A DNA stretch of 39,987 nucleotides from an uncultured Bacteroidota bacterium (GTDB lineage Bacteria > Bacteroidota > Bacteroidia > Chitinophagales > LD1). Positions 1 to 12,000 of the stretch are shown here, piece after piece. The notes beneath the pieces were generated by a model. That model searched no databases, had not been told where the DNA came from, and saw only the letters and a program-made list of their open reading frames with translations. The number at the start of each line of letters is the position of its first letter. The first letter of the stretch is position 1. The stretch is from contig CAISWS010000370.1 of assembly GCA_903889265.1 (NCBI GenBank), forward strand, positions 1-39,987. The letters run 5' to 3'. Made by a program: the position numbers and the translations under genes.

Positions 1-3000
1 GTATGCCTGCTTAACGAACCCGGGAATTTGGCTGCATCAATCTGCGCATCAAAAGTATCTGTTGCCGCGCTGTTAAACGCAACGGTTGTTTGGTCAAGCA
101 TACCGGTAGTGCTGTTGGCAGCTACTATATTCAGCTGGTTTGCATTTTGTGCAAAGAAGGCCAGTGCCGTCCTTACGCGGTCCGTTGCATTCATAGTAAA
201 GGCAGCTGAACCGCCTACACTGGTTTTATGCACCATAAAAGCCTGGAACGGTGCAATGGTTGCATCATTACCAATAAGGCCCGGCTGATACGAGCCCGCA
301 TAATTTCCATCGGTATTCCAAATCTGCACCTGGTTATCAAAACCGGCAGGTACCGTAGTTATGTTAAGGGTAGCCAGGTAAGGATTTGAAACCAGCTGCC
401 ATCCCGAACTTTCGGTATGGTTTTGCATGGTAGTATTGGTCCATCCGCTGTTGGTTAATCCAGTGATGGTGTAGCTTTGATTTAAGTTAGCTGCACCATG
501 CAATGTTAAAACACCTGAATCTGTTTTGGCTACAGAATAGCCTTCACCGTTTTGCACGTTTCCGCTGGTTTCAACTTTCCATTGTTCCAAACCGCAACTT
601 GATCCGGCTGATTCATGGAGGCTGAACACCGTTCCGTAAGGAGAGCCATATGCAATTTCTTGCTCATTACAGGCGGGGTCGTAAACATATCCCTGGGTTC
701 CACTGGCGCCAAATTGTGCAAGCGACGGTGAATTTACCGGACTGCCTATATAGTGCTGGCTGAATGTATTGGAGGTTGCATAGTAACGTTCGGCGAAAAT
801 ATTACCACTAAGCGTACCTCCGAATCCTGAGCTGAAGTTATCAATGATAGCAACACTATCAACAGCAGTACTCTTAAAGGTTAGGGTGCCTTTGTTTACA
901 TCAAAATTGCCTGAAACCAGATCCATGGCAGTGTATATATCAATGGCTGAAGCGGAGTCCATACTAATACCCACACTGTTATTTGTAAGTAGTTCCTGCA
1001 TTTGGGTATATCCGCTTATAGTTTGCAAATAACTGCCGTTTAATACTACAATTCCTGAGCCGTTAATTGTTGCTGCTGCACCGGTGCCACCGGTCCAGTT
1101 TTTACAAACTCTAAGGTTGGCTGAAAGTGTTAACGTGGCACTGCTGTTTATCTGCACATTACCTACCTGAACAACCGTACTGATAACCGGTGATGTGGTT
1201 GTGTTTGGTATTACCACATCCACGGCACAATCATTTGGCCCACCAATAGGTGCCGTTGGCGACCAGTTATTAGGATCGGTCCAACTGGTACTGCTGGTTC
1301 CTGTCCAGGTATAAGATGCAGTGGTAGCTATTACCACATCTGTAGTGGCAGTTGCTGTGCATCCAAGTGCCGTTGTGGCAGTAACGGTATAATTGCCTGC
1401 CATAGCCAGCGAGTCGGCCTGAAAATTAAGCGATTGTCCGTTGCCTGAATAGTTACCCGGGCCTGACCATTCATAACCCGTAGCACTGGCGGAAGTAGCT
1501 GAAATTGCGATTGTCTGTCCTATTACATACGGGCCCGTATTTGACGCGGTTGCAGAGGTTAAAGCATTTACCGTTACGTTGGTGGTAAATGAATTAATTG
1601 AACCGCAACTGGCATCGGTTACTGAACAATGATACCCATCGTTGGCGGTTAAATTCCCCGGGGCATAGGTACTTGCCGTTGCTCCGCTAATGCTGCCTGC
1701 ATTGTTAAACCATTGGTAAGTATATGCACCTGAACCCCCGTTGGCTGACAGCACAAAAGTTCCGGGAGATGCACCGTAACAAATATTTGTGGAGCCACCG
1801 CTAATGATAGCGGTTAAAGAACTGTAAACGGTTGTGACGGTTGTGTTTGAATTGGTAGTTCCACAGCTTGCATCGGTTACCGCGCAATGATAACTATCGG
1901 ATGTTGTCAAATTACCCGGCGCGTATGTGCTTGCAGTCGCTCCATTGATGATGCCGGTATTGTTATACCACTGATAAGTATAGCTGGCCGACCCACCGGA
2001 TGCTGTGGTTGTAAAGGTTCCCGGTGGCGTGTTGTAGCAAAGTGGTGTGGTTCCGCCACTGTTTATTGCCGTAAGATCAGCATATACTGTTATTGAAGTA
2101 GTTGTAGTATTGGCAGTTCCGCAACTTCCACTGCTTACAGCACAGTAGTAGGTATCTGAACTTGTTAAGTTTCCGGGGGCGTAAGTATTTGCTGTGGCCC
2201 CGCTTACAAATCCCGAGCTGTTATACCATTGATAAGTATAGCTACCGGCTCCTCCGTTTCCAATAGCTGTTATTGTTCCGGGCGCACTGTTGTAGCATGT
2301 GGGCGATACTCCACCACTTATACCGGCTGTAAGACTGGCATTAACAGTTATGTTGGTAACGGCACTATTAGCAGTTCCGCAGCTTCCGCTCGTAATCGCG
2401 CAATGGAATGCATCTGAAGTTGACAAATTACCAGGAGCGTAAGTACTTGCAGTTGCCCCGCTCACGCTTCCTGCGCTGTTGTACCACTGATAGGTATAAC
2501 TTAATGTCCCGCCGTTTCCGGTTGCTGTAAATGTTCCTGGTGTACTGTTATAGCAAACCGGCGATGTTCCTCCACTGATAGTGGCCGTAAGGTTGGCATC
2601 TGTTGTTATATTAGTGTTGGAAGTGCTGACAGTTCCGCAAGTTCCGCTGGTAACAGAGCAATGATAGGAATCGGAGGTAGTTAGGTTTCCCGGTGCATAG
2701 GTATTGCCCGTAGCCCCACTTATGCTGTCAGAGGAGTTATACCATTGATAGGTATAGCTGCCTGTTCCGCCGTTGCCGGTAACACTAAGTGTTCCCGGTG
2801 AGGTATTGTAGCATACCGGCGAGGTACCGCCGCTGATACTTGCCGTAAGGTTAGCATCAACAGTAATAGCCGTTGTTGAAGTGTTTACTGTGCCACAGCT
2901 TCCGCTTGTAATGGCGCAGTGATAAGCATCAGATGCGTTCATACTACCCGGTGCATACGTACTGGCTGTTGCGCCGCCTACAGAACCGGAAGTGTTATAC

Positions 3001-6000
3001 CACTGATAACTATATGAGCCTGTTCCTCCGGAACCAGTAGCTGTAAATGCCCCCGGCGACGAGTTAAAGCATATAGGACTGATACCTCCGCTTATGGATG
3101 CCGTAAGATTGGCATCAACAAGTATGTTGGTGTTGGAGGTTGCAACAGTTCCGCAACTTCCGCTGGTTACTGAACAACGATAGGCGTCGGATGCGGTTAT
3201 ATTTCCTGGTGTATATGAACTTGCTGTGGCACCACTGATGCTTCCAGATCCATTATACCACTGGTAAGTGTAAGTTCCGGAGCCGCCAATACCAGTAGCA
3301 GTAAATGTACCGGGCGTGCTGTTATAGCAAACCGGCGATGTACCGCCGCTGATGGTGGCTGTAAGATTTGCATCTACAGTAACCGGGGTTGTAGAAGTTG
3401 TTGCAGTTCCGCAGCTTCCGCTTGTTACTGAACAGTAATAAGAATCAGAAGTAGTTAAATTTCCTGGTGTATATGCGCTGCTTGTAGCGCCACTTACTAA
3501 TCCCGAACTGCTATACCACTGGTAAGTATAGGTACCGTTACCACCATTTCCGGTAGCGGTAAATGTTCCGGGAGATGAATTGTAGCAAATAGGTGAGGTG
3601 CCTCCGCTAATGGCGGCTGTAAGGTTGGCATCTACTGATATACCGGTAGTTGAAGTTGCAACTGTACCGCAGCCTCCGCTGCTAACCGAACAATAATAAG
3701 AGTCCGATGCAGTTAAATTACCCGGTGTATAAGTGCTTGCCGTTGCACCGGGTACAGAGCCGGAGGTTTTATACCATTGATATGTGTAAGTACCGGTTCC
3801 GCCACTGCCTGTGGCAGTAAATGTTCCCGGCGATGTATTGTAACAAACCGGTGATGTTCCACCGCCTATAGTGGCAGCCAGGTTTGCGTCCACTGTAATT
3901 GGCGCATTTGAAGTCGCAGCAGTTCCGCAGCTTCCACTGGTTACTGAACAATAATAAGCATCAGAAATAGTTATGTTGCCCGGGGTATAGGTGCTTCCTG
4001 TAGCCCCGCTTACACTGCCCCCACCATTGTACCATTGGTAAGTATACGAGCCTGTTCCACCATTACCGGTAGCAGTAAATGTACCTGGTGAAGTATTGTA
4101 ACAAATGGGTGATGTACCCCCACTTATACTGGCCGTAAGGTTAGCATCTACTGTAACCGGTGAGCTTGAAGTTGCAACAGTTCCACAGGTTCCGCTGGTA
4201 ACGGAACAATAGTAAGCATCAGAAGCGGTTATATTACCCGGAGCGAAGGTACTTGTTGTAGCTCCGCTAACGCTTCCTCCTGCGTTATACCACTGATATG
4301 TATATGAACCTGTACCTCCGCTTCCGGTTGCAGTAAATGTTCCGGGTGCTGTGTTGTAGCATATAGGCGTAGTTCCACCGCTAATAGCGGCTGTAAGGTT
4401 TGCATCTACTGTAATTGCAACGGTTGATGTGTTTACCGACCCGCAGGTACCGCCGGTTACATTGCAGTAATAAGTATTTGAGGCTGTTAAATTACCCGGT
4501 GCATATGTGCTGGCCGTAGCACCGGATACAGAGCCTGAGCTGTTATACCATTGATAGGTATAAGTACCGGATCCACCGCTGGCGGTTGTTTTAATAGTAC
4601 CAGGTGCTGTATTATAACAAATGGGTGAGGTACCACCACTTATGGCGGCTGTTAAGTTGGCATGTACAGTAATGTTTTTAACCGGGGTGTTTACCGAACC
4701 GCAGCTACCGCTGGTTACGCTGCAGTAAAATGCGTTGGATGCGGTTAACAAACCTGCAGTATAAGTGCTGCTGGTTGCCCCTGCTATAGAACCAGAACCG
4801 GTAAACCACTGATAAACGTAAGTACCGGTACCTCCGGCTGCTGTTGCAGTAAATGTACCTGGCGAGGTGTTATAACAGATAGGAGTTGTTCCACCGCTTA
4901 TGGCAGCGGTTAGGTTAGCATCAACAGTAATGTTGGTTGCAGTAGTGCTTAGCACACCACATCCCGCAACATCAGTAACCGTGCAGTTGTAGGCGTTAGA
5001 TGCTGTTAAAAGGCCGGGATTAAAAGTGTTGCTGGTTGCGCCACTTATTAAACCCGAATTATTATACCACTGATAGCTGAAACTGCCTGAACCACCGCTT
5101 CCGGCAGCTGTAAATGTTCCGGGTGAGGTATTGTAACATATGGGTGAAGTGCCGCCACTCTGGCTGGCGGTAGGTACGGTATAAACCTGCACGGTTTGTG
5201 TATTTGAAGTAGCAGGAGCACAACCCGAGCCTGAGAACGTTGCTACAATCTCATAAAACAAAGTTCCTGAAGCTGATGTTGGCGGTGTATAAGAAGTAGA
5301 TGTAGCGCCCGGAATTGTTACAGGAGAGCTAAACCCGGCAGTAGTTGAACTATACCATTGATATGTAGCAGGTATAACCACACTCAGATTAGAGGTAAGC
5401 ACTACAGAACCATTTAGGCACACATTGGCTCCTCCGGTGGCAGTTTCCTGCGGACCGGTAGTTAACACTGTTACCTGCACGTCATTGGCTGCCCATTGAC
5501 CAGTGCCGCACACAGGGCTTGCCGGAGTTACAAAGCAGGCAAAGGTTATATTAGAGGATGCCCCGAACGCTGTAAAACTGCCGGTGTTATATCCTGTTCC
5601 AAGGGTTGCATCGCACGCCGTCCACCCCGATGTACTGCTTCCGGTTGGAGCTGCAATTAAGCCGCTTTGATAATACCACTGGTAAGTGAATGAACCTGAA
5701 CTTCCGGCCGCACCGCTTGCTACCAGCGGGTTACCGCTGTTAGGTGCAACGTTATCGCATACTGTTTGGGTTAAGCCACCTGAAGCCGAGACAGCACCAT
5801 AACTGCTAACAGGGGGCTCTACCGTGACAGATGTAGTGCTTGTGGAAGTTGTACCGCAACCGGCACCACTGGTAACTGAACAGTAGTAAGAGTTGCTGCT
5901 GGTTAGCGCCGGAGCCGTATACGTGCTGGCGGTGGCTCCGCCAATGGATGTTGAACTGTTATACCATTGATAGGTGTAACTTCCATTACCGCCGGCGCCG

Positions 6001-9000
6001 GAAGCAGTAAATGTTCCCGGTGAAACGTTGTAACAAGAAGGCGAGCTTCCACCGTTGATAGTTGCGGTGAGCAAAGGATATACAGTTATAGCAGAAGCCG
6101 TAGTATTTACGGTGCCACAACCGCCACTGGTTACTGCGCAGTAATAAGTAGTGGAAGCGGTAATATTTCCCGGGTTGCAGGTGCTGCTTGTTGCACCCCC
6201 AATTGAAGCCACTCCGGTATACCACTGATAGCTGTAACTACCAGTTCCACCGCTGCCCGTAGCCGTAAATATACCTGGTGAAGAGTTGTAACAGATAGGT
6301 GTGCTGCCGGCATTTTGGCTGGCAGATAAGTTGCCGTAAACCGTAATGGTTGAGCCGCTGCTGTTAACGGTTCCGCAACTTCCGCTGGTTACCGCGCAAT
6401 ATATTGTTGAAGTACTGGTAAGGTTGCCCGGTGCATAAGTACTGGTAGTTATACCGCTTGATAAACTGTTTACGTACCACAGATAAGTATAAGCACCCGG
6501 ACCACCGCTTGCGGTTACGCTAAATGTACCCGGTGCAGTGTTATAACAAAGCGGAGATGTTCCACCACTTTGGCTGGCGGATAAATTTCCATAAACCGTG
6601 GCTGTGTAAGGCGTAGTGTTAACAGTGCCGCAGCCACCGCTGGTAACTGCACAATAAATGGTTGAAGATGCCGTAAGGTTACCCGGCGAATAAGTATTGG
6701 TTGTAACACCTGTAGATGAAGCATTATTATACCATAAGTAGGTATAAGAACCTGTTCCACCGCTGCCGCTTGCTGTAAACGCGGTTGGCGCGGTATTGTA
6801 GCATAAAGGCGAACTACCACCGATTTGACTGGCAGTTAAGTTTGCATCTACAGTAACAGTATAAGCAGAAGTATTAGCCGTTCCGCAACTGCCACTTGTA
6901 ACTGCACAATATACTGTTGAAGTTGCACTAAGATTACCTGGTGAATAGGTGCTGCTGGTTACACCGGTAGCAGCACTGTTCAGATACCACAAATACGTGT
7001 ATGAACCTGTTCCCCCGCTGCCCGTTGCGGTAAAGGCCGTTGGTGTTGTGTTATAGCATATTGGAGAACTGCCGCCACTGAGGCCGGCAGTTAAGTTGCC
7101 ATCTACGGTAACTGTATATCCCGTGGTATTTACCGTTCCGCAACTACCGCTTGTAACTGCGCAATAAATGGTTGAAGTTGCAGTAAGGTTACCTGGAGAA
7201 TAGGTATTGGTTGTTACACCTGTTGATACCGCATTTTTATACCACAGATAGGTATATGAACCTGTTCCACCACTGCCGCTCGCAGTAAATGCTGTTGGCG
7301 TGCTATTGTAACAAATTGGTGAACTTCCACCGCTTTGGCTGGAAGTTAAGTTGCCATCTACGTTAACCGTAAAAGGCGAAGTGTTAACAGTTCCACAAGG
7401 ACCGCTTGTTACAGCGCAATAAATGGTTGAGGTGGAAGTGAGATTACCCGGCGCATAGGTGCTACTTGAAATTCCTGTTGATGAGCCATTGAGATACCAC
7501 AAGTAGGTATAACTACCACTTCCACCGCTTCCGTTTGCCGTAAGTGTACCAGGTGATGTATTGTAACATACCGGCGATGTACCACCACTTAAACTGGCAG
7601 ATAAAGAAGGCACAACCGTAATGTTCACCGGGTTTGTAACTACTGCCGGACATACTCCGTTTGAAACATTAGCTCGTACATATAAGATGGATGCACCGTT
7701 TAAGCTGGAAGTCCAGTTATAAGGGTTTGTAGTACCCCATGCCCCGGAATATGATCCGGAGGTAGTATTCCATTGATATTCGAAATAATTAAAGGTACCG
7801 GTTTGGCCGGAAAGAGAATAATTTACGTTTCCTCCATTGCACACCGTAGTACCGGTGGCCGGAGTCTGCGTTATAGTTCCTGCCACGGATGGAGCATCAA
7901 TAGTTACAATTACAACATTTGAAGTTGCGGCAGGGCAAACTCCGTTGGTAACAGTTACATCCACTTGTAACTGATTGTAAACTCCATTTATACCACTTCC
8001 CCAGTTTTGAGTGGTACTGCCACCATTGCCCCAATTGTTCCAGCCAGAACCTACACCACCTGCACTCCAGTTGTAATTCCAATTGGTTATAGTGCCAGTA
8101 TACCCCGACAATGAATAGGCAACGTTGCTGCCGCTACAGATATGTCCGCCGGTACCGGGTGTCTGAGTCAATGTCCCTCCATTCGATTGCGCACTTACAG
8201 TCAACGTTGGGCTGGTTGATGAAGTACTGTTTACACCGTTGGCAGAGGCTGTAACGGTAAAGTTACCGGAATTTGCTGCGGAAGGCGAAACTATAGTAAC
8301 AGATTCCGAAGTTGTGGATGCTGATGGGCTGAAAGTAGGCGAACCGGGGCCTGACCAATTATAAGTGTAGAAAGCAGTTGCAGTAGAACCCGTAGTAGCC
8401 CCGGACTGCACCGTGCCGTTGCACGAACTACAGGCTGCACTACCAGTGGCGCTGTTAGGCACCGTGCCCGATCCATCCATTTTGTAATAAGCAACCAGGT
8501 TATTCCAATTAGGGTCGTTGCTACTGGTGCTAGCCTGGGTCATTAAATTGCTGATAGCGTTTTGAGATAAGGCAACGTTGTAAATCTTAGCTTCATCCAC
8601 AGTTCCCATATCCTGTCCGCCGCCCTGATAGTTACCTATAGCACAAACATTATCATTAACAATCTGTGTTTGCGAGTGGCCCGCTAACACACCATCTACA
8701 TAAAAATAAGTTACACCGCCTGTGCCTACAGCAGCTATGTGATGCCACCCGGTAGATAGTGTGGAAAGGTCCAGAGATTGGGGCAGGGCAGTGGTACCTG
8801 AAATATCAACCCCATTCACTCCGCTGGCAGCAGAGCAAGGGTAAAAGCCATTGTTGTAAGTGCCCAATAATAAACCTGCGTTGGTGGCCCCTTGGGTGCG
8901 TTCAACTATAATGGTGTGTTCCGTTTCTCCCCGGAACAGCGTATTCCAATATGGATTGGCAGGTAAAGGGAATTTTACCCAGGCCATTTCGGTCCAGTTG

Positions 9001-12000
9001 GTACCTATGGCAACGTTGGATACAAAAGCGCTGGAACCAAGCATCAGGTAATTTGAAGTATTAGTACCCGTGGTTAAAGCATATCCTGCAGGTGCCATCC
9101 CTGAAGTGGTCAAGGTTACATTAGTACCTGCACAATCTGTTGACGGCCCTGCAACACTTGGTCCGGGAAAAGTACTTACTGAAGCTGTTGACGTTGTGCT
9201 TGCCGTGTTGGCAGCCTGGTCGCTGGCTATAAAACCTTCGGTTGTTGCAGAGGAGAATGTTTGAAATGCCTGCGCCGAAGCAAGTGGGCATGGTAAATTG
9301 TATTTGGCTGCCAGGTATCCTTCCACAACCTGACGTTGTGCGGTACTTAATATAGTATTGTAGTAAATTATTTCGGCAACATCACCTGTGGAGTATTCTC
9401 CGGCCGGGCTGTAACCGCAGCAACCAGTGCCTCCAAGGCCTATATTACCTGGCCCGTTGGGCGAGCCTGGAGTACCCGTTGCCAGTAACTGCCCGTAATC
9501 GTATAAACTGGTACCATTACCATTGGTACTATTACTGGTAACCTCATTCATGTGAGGTAGAACATCTGGTGTTGAATTTATTGCACCATATGAATACGGC
9601 CCTGCTATCCAGCCATTACAGTATAACTGTTCCTGCGACCCACCCCAATCGCCAAATAACCAGTTGGTACTTGAAGAGGTGCATAAACGTCCATTGGAAC
9701 CGCCGTTTAATCTCTGTACCACAAACATGGTATAGTTTGAATTACCTCCACCATCAACACTGTTTACCAGGTTCAGGTATTCGTTGGCAGTACCAAACGT
9801 AATAACAGGGTAACCGTTAAACGACGAGGATGATGCTGTACGCTGCGGCCTTTGACTGTAAGTGGAATTATAAAATTTATTTCCATTGCCGCTAATATCC
9901 CTCCATTCAGCTACATTTCCGTTTCCGTCCTTCACAACCCCAGCATCTCCCTTACACCAAAGTTTTAAATTACCTGCTACTGCTGACAAAGGCCCCGAAC
10001 CGGATGCCAGATTAAAACTACCTACCGCATCGCCGCAAGCATCAGAAGCGCCTGGTGTGCCAAAAGTTTCGGCAGCAGCACCGCCATTGTTAGGGCTGTT
10101 ATTGGTTGAAATTGCAGCAGGTGCAGTTACGGATGGTGTTGCTGTTGTGGTAGCTACGGTGTATGGTCCGGCCTGTGCAGTTGCACCGCAGTACGATGTT
10201 GCATAAACATAATAGCTTTGGTCGCCACCTATAGTTAATGGGTTTGTTTGTCCTAAGTTGTTGCCGCTTCCATTTGCGCCGGTATACCAATCCCAGTTCT
10301 GTCCAATAAAGCTGTTTGCAGTAATAGTAGTGGTGCCTTCTCCACAAACCGGGCTGGCAGGTGTGCTGGATCCAATCTGGGCAAATCCTGACCCGAAGTT
10401 AACCTGGTAGTTAACCCAGCCAAAATTGTTCTGTCCACAATTATCCCCCGTATAAACCGATATAGCGTTAGTATAGTTGGATTGCGGGAATGAAGTAGTT
10501 GGAGTTACGGTCCAGGTTACAGTGTTGGTGTAACCGTTAAATGATTGCGTAGCACCATTCAGTGTAATTACACTATTCCCATAACTTGGTGCCTGACCAA
10601 CCCAGCCCACCCCACTGCTTACAGGGTGCTGGTTGATGGTATAACCCAGTGCATTTAATTCTGCCTGAGTGTAATTCCAGGCAAAATAACCGCCGTAATT
10701 ACCCGCGTTGGTTCCCTGCAGGTTTATAAGGGCCAATAATCCATAATCATTACCTCCATCGGAGCCCCCCCATGTGTTATTGCTTGAGCTTGCGGCACTG
10801 GCCGTAATTGTGTATTGATTAGATCCGTTGGTTACCCAGCAACTATTATTTGTTGAAGCCGCTGTAGGTATTGGGCCCGAAGTTTCGCGATATGTAAGGG
10901 TAGCGCTTGTGCCCGGCCAGGCTGGTGGGCAGGATGTTCCGTTATATGCAACCACCAGGTTCCAGCCTGCTCCGTATCCATCCTGACCATTGTTAGGTGT
11001 AATACTCATGCTATTGGTAGCCTCGGATTGGTAAACCCATGAACTGCCGTTGTATTGGTACCATTGAAGTGCAGGTGTGGTCCAACCGCTTCCGCCTGCC
11101 AGGCTGAAAGTATAAGTTTGTCCTGATATTCCATCCCATTCTGCTTCTTCCTGGCTTCCAAGTTGTAATGCCTGGGTAGTAATGGTACAATAGCCGCTAC
11201 CGGTATGTGCATAACACGCTCCATAGGCACCAACTCCGGCATTATAAGAGCCGCCGCCACCGCCCATACCATAATACGAGCCGCCGCCACCGCCACCATA
11301 ACCACCGCCGCCACCGCCGCCGGTATAGTATTCCCAATCGCCACCACCACCACCGCCATAACCTCCGGACCCTCCGGAACCAATACCAGCACCACCGGCA
11401 CCACCATTTTGATATGAACTACCGCCATAAGCAACCGGGTAACCAGAGCAACTTGGCGGTGTTCCGCCATTACCAACCAGGCCACCACCCCCTGCACCCG
11501 TACCGCAGCCGGTGTAAGTGCTCTCGTAGTTACCGCCATTGGGACCTGCTCCACCATTACCAACCCCATAACCATCCACTCCAAATACACCCCCATTTCC
11601 TGAAGTGCTGGTAGTAGCATTTAACCAACTGCAACCATAATTGTAGCCAGCACTATAGCCTCCATACCAACCACCGCCGCCACCGCCTGAAATAATTAAA
11701 GGATTAGGACTTACACCGGTGTTAGTGGTACAAACAAAAGTTCCACCACCTCCGCCACCGCTAAGGCCCGAGCCTCCCTGGCCACCTACCATTATATAAA
11801 GCACCTCTCCCGGGGTTACTGCAAAAGTTCCCACCTCATAGGCTCCATAACCTCCGGGGCCACCATTGCCACTTCCACCTTGTGCGCCCCAGGTTTGTAT
11901 TTGAACAGAGCTTACCCCTGCCGGTACTGTAAAAGTTTGCATGCCACCGGTATATCCGTAATTGTAAACACCGCCGGATGAGCAACCAATCATATTACCA

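Noticed and set aside
1600-7600. CRISPR-like or satellite DNA repeat array
   Set aside because: The period is about 258 bp, units are diverged, codon-phased and encode a continuous Ig-like protein; there are no short identical repeats with unique spacers.
11006-11620. 204-codon minus-strand frame and overlapping plus-strand His/Arg-rich frames
   Set aside because: They lie in the low-complexity glycine-rich part of the giant adhesin in other frames. Their composition (Val/Ala/Met-rich or His-rich) is an artefact of (ccg/cca) repeats.
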